Assembly (NCBI GenBank): GCA_019359615.1
Contig: JAHHHA010000049.1
Coordinates: 1 to 40,939, forward strand
Source of the DNA: Cyanosarcina radialis HA8281-LM2
GTDB lineage: Bacteria; Cyanobacteriota; Cyanobacteriia; Cyanobacteriales; CCAP-1448
Length of the DNA: 40,939 bases
Direction: 5' to 3'
Shown: positions 17,050-25,927 of the stretch, one piece after another
How positions within the stretch are numbered: the stretch's first letter is position 1
Layout: each line of letters opens with the position of its first letter
Translations under genes and position numbers: made by a program
Notes under the pieces: generated by a model
What the model saw: the letters and a program-made list of their open reading frames with translations, nothing else
Told to the model about the DNA's origin: nothing
Database searches by the model: none

Positions 17050-18801
17050 CTACTCCTCTGGTTGGCGATCGCTAGGATTAACCGCTACTGATGGATCGGG
17101 ATCGGCCCGCAGCACCGAACTAGGACCGGCAGACAAAACGGGTTCTTTGGCCTCGGAAAAAGGTACGTCTACTTCTGTCGAGCGATCGCCCATACCGTAG
17201 TCATAAGGACCGATATCTAATACTGGCAAGATCTCAAAATTCTCGATCGCTGGTGGCGAGGTAGTCATCCACTCTAAAGTTAATGCCTGCCAGGGATTGT
17301 CGCCAGCTTTCGGTCCGGCTACCCAACTCCAAATCGCATTCACCAAGAAGGGAATGGTAGACACGGCTAACAAGTAGCTGCCGATCGTACAAATCAAGTT
17401 TATATGAGCGAATTGAGGATCGTACATCGCCACTCGCCGAGGCATTCCTAATAAGCCTAGCTCGTGCATCGGTAAGAAGGTGAGATTGAAGCCCACGTAA
17501 GTCAAAACGAAGTGAACGATGCCCCAAGGCTCGTTGAGCATTCTGCCAGTCATTTTGGGGAACCAGTGATAGATCGCCGCGTAAATGCCAAAAACGCTGC
17601 CGCCAAAGAGGACGTAGTGCAGGTGAGCCACCACAAAATAAGTATCGTGGACGTGCAAGTCAAACGGCACCGATGCTACCATCACCCCTGTCAGTCCGCC
17701 GACTACAAAAGTCGAGATAAAGCCCATGGCAAACAGCATGGTGCTATTGAGGCGAATTTTGCCCCCCCACATAGTCGCCAACCAGCTAAAGACCTTAATC
17801 CCGGTCGGTACGGCAATCACCATCGTGGCGATCATGAAAAACATCCGCAACCAAGCCGGAGTGCCGCTAGTAAACATATGGTGCGCCCAGACGATCAAGC
17901 CTAAGAAGCTGATGGCTAAACTGGAATAGGCGATCGCTCGATAGCCAAAAATCGGTTTGCGAGAATGCACCGGAATTACTTCTGAAGCTACCCCAAAAAA
18001 CGGCAGAACCATGATGTAGACCGCAGGGTGGGAGTAAAACCAAAACATATGCTGGTAGACGATCGGATCGCCTCCCCCCGTCGGATTGAAGAACGCCGTT
18101 CCCGCGACAATATCGAATGCCAGTAAAATCAACGCTCCTGCCAGAACTGGCGTACCGATCAGAATCAATCCCGATGTTGCCAGCATTGCCCAGCAAAACA
18201 AAGGCATCTGGTTGAAGCCCATGCTAGGGATGCGCATTTTGAGGATGGTGATTAAAAAGTTGATCGCCCCCAAAATTGATGCCGTCCCGAATAAGAGTAC
18301 GCTGAGAATCCAAATAAACTCGCCAGCCTTACTCGCCGTCTCGCTCAAGGGAGGATAAGATGTCCAACCTGCTTCCGGGGGCTTGACGAAGAAACTGGTT
18401 AGCAGCAATATCCCTGCGGGGGGCACGATCCAAAAGGCCACCGCGTTCAAGCGGGGAAAAGCCATATCCCGCGCTCCGATCATGAGCGGAATTAGGAAAT
18501 TAGCAAACCCAGCACCCGCCGGAATGATCCACATAAAGATCATGATCGTGCCGTGGAGCGTCATTATCCCGTTGTAAAGCTCAGGAGTGACAAAATCTGG
18601 AGCCGGAGTTGCCAGTTCTGTGCGCATGGCTGATGCCAGCACTCCTCCGATCAGATAAAAAAAGAACCCCGTGACTAGGTATTGAATGCCAATGACCTTG
18701 TGGTCGGTGTTAAAGGTAAAGTATTCCCACCACTTCCTTTGCCCTGGTTCTGGGCTGTGGGTAGGAGTATTAGCTGTTGCTTGTAGTTCTGCTTGGGTCA
18801 T
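17050..18801 (-). CDS. ctaD: Cytochrome c oxidase subunit I
   Basis: A 583-residue, 12-helix catalytic subunit that reduces oxygen and pumps protons. Low-spin heme ligands are H83 (TLHGTIMIF) and H395. The high-spin heme ligand is H393 (VVAHLHYV). CuB ligands are H258, H307 and H308 (WAHHMFTSG), and Y262 is the cross-linked tyrosine. The loop reads YSHPAVY. The glutamate of the GHPEVY form is absent and the YS pair is present, which marks an A2-type oxidase with a glutamate-free D-channel. The tail beyond about 540 is acidic and Pro/Ser-rich. It lies between ctaC and ctaE on one strand. Confidence 0.97.
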   Translation of the reverse strand: MTQAELQATANTPTHSPEPGQRKWWEYFTFNTDHKVIGIQYLVTGFFFYLIGGVLASAMRTELATPAPDFVTPELYNGIMTLHGTIMIFMWIIPAGAGFANFLIPLMIGARDMAFPRLNAVAFWIVPPAGILLLTSFFVKPPEAGWTSYPPLSETASKAGEFIWILSVLLFGTASILGAINFLITILKMRIPSMGFNQMPLFCWAMLATSGLILIGTPVLAGALILLAFDIVAGTAFFNPTGGGDPIVYQHMFWFYSHPAVYIMVLPFFGVASEVIPVHSRKPIFGYRAIAYSSLAISFLGLIVWAHHMFTSGTPAWLRMFFMIATMVIAVPTGIKVFSWLATMWGGKIRLNSTMLFAMGFISTFVVGGLTGVMVASVPFDLHVHDTYFVVAHLHYVLFGGSVFGIYAAIYHWFPKMTGRMLNEPWGIVHFVLTYVGFNLTFLPMHELGLLGMPRRVAMYDPQFAHINLICTIGSYLLAVSTIPFLVNAIWSWVAGPKAGDNPWQALTLEWMTTSPPAIENFEILPVLDIGPYDYGMGDRSTEVDVPFSEAKEPVLSAGPSSVLRADPDPSVAVNPSDRQPEE

Positions 18802-18810
18802 ACTTGTGGA

Positions 18811-18880
18811 AGTGTGGAGTGTGGAGTGTGGAGTGTGGAGTGTTGAGTGCTTTAGGAAATGTGGAGTATTGAGTGTGGAG
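18811..18880. repeat. GTGGAGT heptamer array between ctaC and ctaD
   Basis: At least four consecutive GTGGAGT/GTTGAGT units lie at 18813-18848, with degenerate ones to 18880. A pyrimidine-rich stretch (TCTCGCTCTCTCGCCCTCTTC type) continues to 18970. It fills the 175-bp spacer inside the operon and immediately precedes the ctaD start codon. Confidence 0.85.
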
Positions 18881-18976
18881 TTGAAAACTCTTCGCTCTTT
18901 CCGCCCTCTCCGCTCTCTTCGCCTTCTCCCTCTTGTTTTCTCGCTCTCTCGCCCTCTTCTCCTTCTCTGATTGAAG

Positions 18977-19993
18977 CTAGTGATGCGTGTGGTGAATTTG
19001 ATGTAGCGTTTCCGGATTCATGCCCATCTCGGTAGTGTAGGGAGCCAAGAAATCGCTGTCAGATAAGTTGCCAGGATTGACTGCTACTGCTTTTTCTAGA
19101 GATGGGTTGCTGGCTACTTGCTGGCTTTGGAGCCAACTAGCGTAATCTTCTGGGGTCTGCACGATTAATTTGGTTGCCATCGAACCGTGATACGAACCGC
19201 ACAATTCAGCACACCTGAGAGGATATTCGCCTACTCTTCTCGGAGTAAAGCGCAGTTCTACCGTTCTTCCAGGAATAGCATCTTGTTTGAGCCTGAGTTC
19301 GGGAATCCAAATGGCGTGCAAGACATCCATCGCTGAGATATTCAGTTGGGCCTCCTTCCCCGCTGGCAAATGCAACTCGCCAGAAGAAACATTGCTATCG
19401 GGGTAGTTAAAAATCCAAGCGTACTGCAAACCCGTGACGTTAACCGACACGTCTGCGTTTTGGCCGCGATTGGCGGGAGAAGCGCCGACACCTACGGCGA
19501 TGAGATTATTTGGTGACGGTGCCGATGCGGGAGGGTTTTCAGCGTCAGCAGCAGGCAAGGGGGCTGCGATCGCTGCTCCTCGCATTTTACTGCTAGCACT
19601 CATGTGGGCGGCATGGGAGTCGCCTGCTGCCATCGGATCGAAGCCGCCCATGGCATTGTAAACTTCAAAACTGTAGATCGAAATCCAAGCGACGACCACC
19701 GCTGGTAATGCCGTCCAGAGAATTTCTAAGGGAACGTTACCGTGAACGGGCGGTCCGTCGGTGTTATCGCCTTTGCGCTTGCGAAAGCGGATGGCAGCGA
19801 TAACGAGGGTTCCCTGCACGATGATAAACAGACCTGTAGCTACGGTCATCATCGTGTTAAACAGCCCGTCTACCTGCGCTGCCTCGTCTGAAGCTGCTAC
19901 TGGCAGTAGACCGTGGTTTTGACCGTACCACAGACTTACTAGGGTCAGTAAAATACCGACCAGCATGGCTAAGATAGTGTTTGGAATATTCAC
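18977..19993 (-). CDS. ctaC: Cytochrome c oxidase subunit II
   Basis: A 338-residue subunit that receives electrons from cytochrome c or plastocyanin. Two membrane helices (about 6-24 and 48-68, with a third hydrophobic stretch at 90-108) are followed by a periplasmic cupredoxin domain. All CuA ligands are present with standard spacing: H226, C261, E263, C265, H269 and M272 (CAELCGSYHGSM). An Ala/Pro-rich low-complexity insertion lies at about 118-165, between the membrane part and the CuA domain. It is the first gene of ctaC-ctaD-ctaE. Confidence 0.96.
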   Translation of the reverse strand: MNIPNTILAMLVGILLTLVSLWYGQNHGLLPVAASDEAAQVDGLFNTMMTVATGLFIIVQGTLVIAAIRFRKRKGDNTDGPPVHGNVPLEILWTALPAVVVAWISIYSFEVYNAMGGFDPMAAGDSHAAHMSASSKMRGAAIAAPLPAADAENPPASAPSPNNLIAVGVGASPANRGQNADVSVNVTGLQYAWIFNYPDSNVSSGELHLPAGKEAQLNISAMDVLHAIWIPELRLKQDAIPGRTVELRFTPRRVGEYPLRCAELCGSYHGSMATKLIVQTPEDYASWLQSQQVASNPSLEKAVAVNPGNLSDSDFLAPYTTEMGMNPETLHQIHHTHH

Positions 19994-20424
19994 AGCGGGC
20001 CTTCGGGACTTGATTACAAAACTGCTTTCAGGATAACCAGAGTTAATGTGGATAGATTCTTTCTCTTGATTATTTAAAGAAATACACCCTCTCCTTCCTC
20101 CACGTTAAAACAGGCATCTATATAGATCGGTTAAAAATTACCCAATTTTTATAATTTCTTTGGGATCGGCAGGGAGATGGGGAGATGGGGAGATGGGGGG
20201 ATGGGGAGATGGGGAGAGGGAGAAAGGGAGAGAGGGGAAATCTTAACTCCGAATTCCGAACTCCGTTGGCGCAGCCTGCGCTCGGCGCATACTTCTGAAC
20301 TCCTAGTATATTACTCCCTCCGATCGAGCCAAGTTGAGTTAGCTTTAATACAAGCGTTCAGTTTAAATGCCAGAAGACTTTAGCTGACTGCTCGATCGAG
20401 TCAAATTCAAGCTAAACCTTAGTA
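19994..20424. other. Divergent spacer between ctaC and the GGDEF-EAL gene, with GGGAGATG repeats
   Basis: About 430 bp. The left half is the upstream region of ctaC, with no motif I can name. From about 20170 to 20230 the octamer GGGAGATG recurs (at least five near-copies), followed by GGGAGAG. GTTGGCGCAGCCTGCGC at 20264-20280 is a dispersed cyanobacterial word also seen at 8964. No gene is visible. Confidence 0.55.
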
Positions 20425-22644
20425 ATGGTAGAAAACGCAATTGACCGCAATCCCCTGACTATTTCTGTTGAGGCCTCAGTGGCTTCGGCGATCGCGGCGA
20501 TGGAACGAGCGGGGGCTAGTTGCATATTAGTGGTAGAACGAGAGCGATTTGTCAGCACCTTCACTTCTGGAGACGTAGTGAAGCTAGCAGCTTCAGGCCG
20601 GCTGACGGCAGAGTTAAAGATCGCCCAAGTAACGAACCGCTCGGCGATCGTGCTGTCTAGAGATGAAGTTTCAGATATATTTTCCCTCTTAGAGTTATTC
20701 GATCGACATCGCCTCAATTGCCTGCCAATTTTAACCGCTGATGGTAGAGTTTTTGGGTTGGTAACTGCTTCTACCTTATTCGCGGCGCTGCCAGCAGACT
20801 TGCTAAGCCAAGTCGAACGGCAAGCTGCCCAGCTTACCCAACTCAACCAACAGATCGACTCTTACCAAGATTTGGCGGTGGAGAAGGAAGCTAACGAACA
20901 GGCATTGCAGGTAAGCCACGAGCGACTCGATCGCATTTTGAGTTCGATTGAGGATGTAGTTTGGTCGATCGATCCCAACACTTTACAGTTATATTATCTC
21001 AATGCTGCCACCGAGAAAGTTTTCGGCCGCCAGGTAAACGAGTTTATCGCCAACCCCAACCTGTGGCAAGAAATAATTCATCCAGACGATCGAGAACTGG
21101 TAGAAAAAGCCAACCAAGTTTTGTATGCCACTTGCAAGCAAGACATAGAATTCAGAATTTTGACCAGTCGGGGCGAAGTCCGCTGGATTCGAGTTCGGGC
21201 AAGAGCGATTGCTGATGAAGATGGCAATCTCAGGCGAATCGATGGCATTACTACCGATATCACCCAACTCAAGCGCGTTCAAGAGCAACTCCAATACGAT
21301 GCCCTGCACGATGGACTGACGGGCTTAGCGAACCGCAATCTATTGATGGATCGCTTGCATCACGCGATTAAGCGTCACCAGCGACAATCCAATAAATTCT
21401 TTGCTCTGCTATTTCTCGACCTCGATCGCTTTAAAGTCATCAACGATAGCCTCGGTCACTTTTTAGGAGACGAACTTTTAAAGGCGGTGGCTCGGCGCTT
21501 AGAACAATCCCAAAGAGCGGAAGATACGGTGGCTCGCCTCGGAGGTGACGAATTTGTCATTTTATTGGAAGAATTGGTAGATGTTGAAGGTGCGATCGTG
21601 GTGGCTCGCCGCATTCATGAGGCTTTGAAACCAGCAATTATGCTCGATCGCCATGAAGTCTTCGTCAGCGCCAGTATTGGCATTGCTACTGGCAGTTTCC
21701 AAACCCATACCAGCCCAGAACAGGTAGTCGAGATATTGCGAAATGCCGATACTGCTATGTATCGAGCTAAAGCTCGCGGTCAAGGGTATTACGAAGTCTT
21801 CGATCCGTCGATGCACGCCCATATTTTAGAGCGATTGCGGTTAGAAAACGACCTGCGACGAGCGATCGCATTCTTGGAATCCGGTGCTAGCGATCGCCAA
21901 GAATTCGTAGTTTACTATCAACCCATAGTTTCGCTATCTAGCCGTCAAATTCACGGTTTCGAGGCTTTATTGCGCTGGCAGCATCCAGAGCGGGGTTTGA
22001 TTCCTCCGATTGAGTTTATCCCCATTGCCGAAGAAGCTGGAATTATTGTCAGCCTCGATCGCTGGGTACTGCGCACGGCTTGCCAGCAATTGCGGGTTTG
22101 GGAACAACAATTTCCCACTCTTTTGCCTTTAACTATGAGCGTCAACCTTTCTGGCAACCACTTTTCCCAGGCGGGTTTAATCGAATTTATCGACGAAATT
22201 CTTCAAGAAACTAATCTTAACGGTGGCGCTCTCAAGCTAGAAATTACTGAAAGCGTCTTAATTCAAAATACTGAAGCCGCAGCCGCCACGTTACGAAAAT
22301 TGAAAAGCCGCAACATTCACGTTCACCTCGACGATTTTGGTACTGGTTATTCTTCTTTAAGCTATCTGCATTGCTTCCCATTTAATGCTCTAAAAATCGA
22401 TCGATCGTTTGTCAAACAATTGGGCGTAAAAATAGAAAGCGAGGAAAACAGCGAAATTATCAAAGCCATTATCAACCTGGGTTTAACCTTAAGAATGAAC
22501 GTGATTGCTGAGGGAGTAGAAACTAAAGAACAACTGCTACAACTGAAAAGTTTAAGCTGTCCCTACGGCCAGGGATATTTATTCTCCGAACCGATCGCTA
22601 GCGATGCTGTTACCGCTTTTTTAGGAGCTTCAGAATTTAAATAG
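20425..22644 (+). CDS. CBS pair-PAS-GGDEF-EAL protein, cyclic-di-GMP synthesis/breakdown
   Basis: A 739-residue soluble signalling protein. Order: two CBS motifs (about 5-122), a short coiled linker (125-165), a PAS domain with PAC (about 166-285), GGDEF (about 290-460) and EAL (about 480-735). The cyclase site is intact (LGGDEF, 372-377) and an inhibitory RxxD site (R364-D367) lies five residues before it. The phosphodiesterase has EALLRW (513-518), DDFGTGYSS (636-644) and EGVE (696-699), also intact, so both activities are possible. CBS domains often bind adenine nucleotides, which would tie c-di-GMP to energy state. It is divergent from the cytochrome oxidase operon. Confidence 0.95.
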   Translation: MVENAIDRNPLTISVEASVASAIAAMERAGASCILVVERERFVSTFTSGDVVKLAASGRLTAELKIAQVTNRSAIVLSRDEVSDIFSLLELFDRHRLNCLPILTADGRVFGLVTASTLFAALPADLLSQVERQAAQLTQLNQQIDSYQDLAVEKEANEQALQVSHERLDRILSSIEDVVWSIDPNTLQLYYLNAATEKVFGRQVNEFIANPNLWQEIIHPDDRELVEKANQVLYATCKQDIEFRILTSRGEVRWIRVRARAIADEDGNLRRIDGITTDITQLKRVQEQLQYDALHDGLTGLANRNLLMDRLHHAIKRHQRQSNKFFALLFLDLDRFKVINDSLGHFLGDELLKAVARRLEQSQRAEDTVARLGGDEFVILLEELVDVEGAIVVARRIHEALKPAIMLDRHEVFVSASIGIATGSFQTHTSPEQVVEILRNADTAMYRAKARGQGYYEVFDPSMHAHILERLRLENDLRRAIAFLESGASDRQEFVVYYQPIVSLSSRQIHGFEALLRWQHPERGLIPPIEFIPIAEEAGIIVSLDRWVLRTACQQLRVWEQQFPTLLPLTMSVNLSGNHFSQAGLIEFIDEILQETNLNGGALKLEITESVLIQNTEAAAATLRKLKSRNIHVHLDDFGTGYSSLSYLHCFPFNALKIDRSFVKQLGVKIESEENSEIIKAIINLGLTLRMNVIAEGVETKEQLLQLKSLSCPYGQGYLFSEPIASDAVTAFLGASEFK

Positions 22645-22704
22645 TTGTCCCTTTGCATTTGCATAGGCTTGTGGAATAGCCCACTTTAGCTGTCCCCGTA
22701 AAAA

Positions 22705-23235
22705 TTAACTTAACATCGCGATCGCTTCATCGCACCAAGCCACGCAATCCATCTCGTAACGAATCCCTCGACGCAAAGTTAAGTAAGACAATTTCTCTTT
22801 CAGATCGAGTCGTTCCGGCGGTCCAAAATATTGTTCCTCGATCTGTTGATAAATCGATAGCTGTTCCAGGTGAATTTGGCGATGGCGTTCTAACTCTGCG
22901 AGCAAAATTTCTGTATCTACCAAATGTCCGGCGAAAATCTTCACCAATAAGTCTTCTTTACCAGGAGGCGGTTCGCACGGTTCGCCAATCCACTCGGTTA
23001 GTTCTTTCTGCCCCTCAGCAGTAACTCGATATAGCTTCTTATCAGGGCGGCCTGCTTGGGGAACGGGATCGAAAGTCACCCAACCTCGATCTTCTAACTT
23101 ACTGAGTTCTCGATAAATCTGTTGGTGACTGGCCTGCCAGAAAAAGCCTACAGACTCGTTGAATTGCTTGGTTAGTTCGTAGCCGCTGCTGGAGCGATCG
23201 ACCAGGAAAGCTAAAATCGCGTGCGCTAAAGCCAT
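22705..23235 (-). CDS. PadR family transcriptional regulator
   Basis: A 176-residue repressor-type protein. The N-terminal winged helix (about 1-85) reads MALAHAILAFLVDRSSSGYELTKQF, then SHQQIYRELSKLEDRGWV and the wing GRPDKKLYRVTAEGQKEL. The C-terminal PadR_C (Vir) helical domain (about 95-176) has LLVKIFAGHL and ELERHRQIHLEQL. I chose the ATG at 23235 because GAGGCAAAC stands directly before it. Longer starts at 23256 or 23301 would place the operator-like palindromes inside the gene. It is divergent from the carotenoid oxygenase, which it probably controls together with itself. Confidence 0.9.
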   Translation of the reverse strand: MALAHAILAFLVDRSSSGYELTKQFNESVGFFWQASHQQIYRELSKLEDRGWVTFDPVPQAGRPDKKLYRVTAEGQKELTEWIGEPCEPPPGKEDLLVKIFAGHLVDTEILLAELERHRQIHLEQLSIYQQIEEQYFGPPERLDLKEKLSYLTLRRGIRYEMDCVAWCDEAIAMLS

Positions 23236-23257
23236 GTTTGCCTCGCCTCTTGACATA

Positions 23258-23302
23258 TACAAATAATTGCATATAACCTGTATGTATGCAAATAATTGCA
23301 TA
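23258..23302. promoter_or_regulatory. Two PadR operator-like sites in the padR/carotenoid oxygenase divergent promoter
   Basis: TACAAATAATTGCATA (23258-23273) and TGCAAATAATTGCATA (23287-23302) differ by one base and start 29 bp apart, close to three helical turns. The second contains TGCAA-N4-TTGCA, a perfect dyad; the first has CAA-N4-TTG. They lie 23 bp from the padR ATG and 68 bp from the oxygenase ATG. PadR proteins commonly bind dyads in such divergent regions. The assignment to this PadR is inferred. Confidence 0.65.
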
Positions 23303-23369
23303 AAAATAAAACCTTACAGCTACGTCTCCCAGAGAACAACACAGCATCATAGTGGAGGAACAGCGACAA

Positions 23370-24803
23370 ATGGTAACAACTACTCGATCGACTCAAACGA
23401 AGGCTTGGGCAAAAGCGATCGCCCAACCAGCCTCAGAATTCCCTTTAACTCCTCTGTCAGTCATAGCAGGCCAGATTCCCGAAGGCTTGCGGGGTTCGCT
23501 CTATCGCAACGGCCCCGCCAGGTTAGAACGGGGCGGCATGAAGATGGGACATTGGTTCGATGGCGATGGCGCTATCTTGGGAGTGCATTTCACCGAAGCT
23601 GGTGCTACAGGTATCTATCGTTACGTCCAAACGGCTGGCTATCAAGCCGAAACCGCTGCTGGGAAGTTGCTTTACGGCAACTATGGCATGACCGCACCAG
23701 GGCCGATTTGGCATCAATGGCAAAGACCGTTGAAGAATGCGGCCAATACTTCCGTGCTGGCGCTGCCAGATAAGCTGTTGGCGCTGTGGGAAGGCGGCAA
23801 ACCCCACGCCCTCGACCTCCAAACCCTGGAAACTTGGGGAGAAGACGATCTAAGTAAGTTAAGCGAAGGTTTGACTTATTCGGCTCATCCCAAGCGCGAT
23901 CCTAAAACCGGGGAAATTTTCAACTTTGGGGTTTCCGCTGGACGCAATATTATCCTCAACGTCTACAAAAGCGACTCCACGGGCAAGATTTTAAAAACCG
24001 CAGCCGTTCCCCTCAACGGCAGAATCATGATTCACGATTTTGTCTTGGCCGGGCCATATTTAATCTTTTGCCTGCCTCCAGTCGAGATGCAAGCATTACC
24101 AGTTTTAGTGGGATTGAGCAGCTTTAGCGATGCTTTAGTTTGGCGATCGCAGCAACCCACTCAGATTTTAGTCCTAGACCGCGAAAACCTGTCTGTCGTC
24201 AGTCAAGGCGAAGCCGAACCCTGGTATCAGTGGCATTTCGGCAACGGCGGGGTCAGCGCTGACGGCATGGTGACGTTCGACTTGGTGCGCTATGCAGATT
24301 TTCAAACCAATCAATATTTGAAGGAAGTAGCCACCGGACAAACCCACACTCCAGCCAAAGGAACTCTGTGGCAAGTAAAGCTAAATCCCCAAACAGGCAA
24401 AGTCACAGCCATGGAAGAAGTTGTAGACCGAGGTTGTGAGTTTCCTGTAGTGTCGCCCTTTGAAGTCGGACAAGATTGGCGCTACAGCTATTTTTCCATC
24501 CATCGGCCGGGAGTAGATTTTAGTCAGGAGCCGCATGGGGCGATCGCTCGCTATGATTATCAAACCGATACCCTCACCACAGCTAACCTAGAAGAGAATC
24601 GCTATCCGATGGAGCCGATTTATGCCCCAGATGCTCAAAATGGCGATCGAGGTTGGATAATTACGATCGTGTACGATGGCAACGCCGATACCAGCGAAGT
24701 TTGGATCTTCGACGCAGACAGGCTAGATACCGAACCAGTTTGTCGGTTAGGCTTGCCCAAAGTTATCCCCTTCGGCTTCCACGGTACTTGGAAACCAGCT
24801 TAA
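23370..24803 (+). CDS. Carotenoid cleavage oxygenase (apocarotenoid-15,15'-oxygenase-like)
   Basis: A 477-residue seven-bladed propeller enzyme that splits a polyene double bond with Fe(II) and O2. The four iron-binding histidines are H173 (TYSAHPK), H222 (MIHDF), H289 (YQWHFGNGG) and H471 (GFHGTW). Their spacing follows H183, H238, H304 and H484 of Synechocystis ACO. The opening EGLRGSLYRNGPARLERGG and HWFDGDG are also typical. The product may be retinal or an apocarotenoid; this cannot be fixed from sequence. I chose the ATG at 23370 because GGAGGA lies ten bases before it. A GTG at 23352 would bury that site. Confidence 0.95.
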   Translation: MVTTTRSTQTKAWAKAIAQPASEFPLTPLSVIAGQIPEGLRGSLYRNGPARLERGGMKMGHWFDGDGAILGVHFTEAGATGIYRYVQTAGYQAETAAGKLLYGNYGMTAPGPIWHQWQRPLKNAANTSVLALPDKLLALWEGGKPHALDLQTLETWGEDDLSKLSEGLTYSAHPKRDPKTGEIFNFGVSAGRNIILNVYKSDSTGKILKTAAVPLNGRIMIHDFVLAGPYLIFCLPPVEMQALPVLVGLSSFSDALVWRSQQPTQILVLDRENLSVVSQGEAEPWYQWHFGNGGVSADGMVTFDLVRYADFQTNQYLKEVATGQTHTPAKGTLWQVKLNPQTGKVTAMEEVVDRGCEFPVVSPFEVGQDWRYSYFSIHRPGVDFSQEPHGAIARYDYQTDTLTTANLEENRYPMEPIYAPDAQNGDRGWIITIVYDGNADTSEVWIFDADRLDTEPVCRLGLPKVIPFGFHGTWKPA

Positions 24804-25190
24804 ATGGATGGTAGGAGTAGAGAGGAGAGGGAGAGGGGGAGACAAGGGAGACAAGGGAGAAGGATTCTTAACTCAACTCTTAACACTCAACACTTCCAAA
24901 GCTCCCGAACTCACGTCAACTTAGAGCTAAAGCCGTTTTGTGCTATCGACTTCAGCTATCTGGAGCCAGGGGTTCAAAACCCCACAGCTTAAGCTCAAGT
25001 CCATTGAAATGGACTAAAGAAGGACATTCCCCACAGATCGGCCAGTCCTCTTTAGAGGACTTTGGCTTTGAGACAGGGGTTTTGAACCCCTGTCGGGGCG
25101 AAGCTCTAGACCGTTAACTTGATATCAATAAATGCTTTACGCCCCTACGACTGAACTCCTAACTTCTACCAAATTCAGGGAGCAAATTTC
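24804..25190. other. Spacer carrying repeat fragments and a four-hairpin element
   Basis: The left part (24810-24905) is purine-rich and then CTTAACACTCAACACTTCC-like heptamer sequence. The right part (about 24940-25135) is the four-hairpin repeat listed separately. The last 50 bp precede hemJ (GGGAGCAAATTTC before the ATG). No gene is visible. Confidence 0.6.
24966..25092. repeat. Four-hairpin dispersed element, copy A
   Basis: The 127-bp core contains, in order: CCAGGGGTTCAAAACCCC (24966-24983), the palindrome AGTCCATTGAAATGGACT (24998-25015), the palindrome AGTCCTCTTTAGAGGACT (25044-25061) and CAGGGGTTTTGAACCCCTG (25074-25092). The outer two are inverted copies of each other. A second copy with the same four parts lies at 35755-35883. 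Similarity extends past the core, with CGTTAACTTG near 25112. Confidence 0.85.
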
Positions 25191-25763
25191 ATGGCTTATT
25201 TTTGGTTTAAGGCGTTCCACTTAGTTGGAGTTGTGGTTTGGTTTGCTGGATTGTTTTATCTCGTGCGTTTGTTTATCTATCACGTCGAAGCGAACGAACA
25301 GCCAGAACCAGCCCGCACGATCTTGAAAAATCAATACGAAATAATGGAGAAGCGGCTGCTGAATATTATCACCACTCCAGGAATGATAGTGACAGTGGCC
25401 ATGGCGATCGCTTTGTTAGTTACTAACCACGCCTATCTCAAAGAGGGTTGGTTGCATTTCAAGCTGCTGTTTGTTGCCCTGTTAATTGGCTATCACTTTT
25501 ACTGTATTCGGGTGATGAAACAGCTTCACGCCGATAAATGCGGTTGGAGTAGCAAGCAGTTACGCGCTCTAAATGAAGCTCCTACTTTATTGCTAGTAGT
25601 TATCGTCATGCTGGCTGTATTCAAGAATAATTTCCCTACAGATGCGGCTGCTTGGGTAATTTTTGGACTGATTATTTTGATGGCAGCGACGATTCAGCTT
25701 TACGCCAGAAAACGCAGGCTCGATCGCGAGAAAGAAATGATGCAAGAAGTACCACAGCAATAA
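25191..25763 (+). CDS. hemJ: Protoporphyrinogen IX oxidase HemJ
   Basis: A 190-residue membrane protein that oxidises protoporphyrinogen IX to protoporphyrin IX, late in heme and chlorophyll synthesis. HemJ is the form used by most cyanobacteria. Family features are FWFKAFHLVGVVVWFAGLFYLVRLFIYHVEA with the conserved His, YEIMEKRLLNIITTPGM, GWLHFKLLFVALLIGYHFYC and LRALNEAPTLLLVVIVMLAVFK. It has about four or five helices and a basic C-terminus. It follows the carotenoid oxygenase after a repeat-filled gap and is probably transcribed separately. hemE lies 6 kb away. Confidence 0.93.
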   Translation: MAYFWFKAFHLVGVVVWFAGLFYLVRLFIYHVEANEQPEPARTILKNQYEIMEKRLLNIITTPGMIVTVAMAIALLVTNHAYLKEGWLHFKLLFVALLIGYHFYCIRVMKQLHADKCGWSSKQLRALNEAPTLLLVVIVMLAVFKNNFPTDAAAWVIFGLIILMAATIQLYARKRRLDREKEMMQEVPQQ

Positions 25764-25808
25764 CTGCAAGTAGCCGATCCGTCAAGCTTAATTTGTTGCA
25801 TTAGGTAG

Positions 25809-25911
25809 GGTGCGTTAGACGGCGATAATCTTGACTCTGATTTCAATTCACCTGTCCGTCGTAACGCACCTGTCTATCTGTTGGGTTTCGCTGCGCTCAA
25901 CGCCAACCTAC
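25809..25911. repeat. Two adjacent intergenic repeats (GGTGCGTTA and GTTGGGTTT types)
   Basis: GGTGCGTTAGACGG near 25809 is mirrored by CCGTCGTAACGCACC ending at 25870, with about 35 bp between. Directly after it GTTGGGTTTCGCTGCGCTCAACGCCAACCTAC (25880-25911 region) is a shorter palindromic repeat related to that at 2390-2426. Together they fill the gap between convergent hemJ and the DUF29 gene. Confidence 0.6.
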
Positions 25912-25927
25912 GGTAGAGCTTTGTCAA

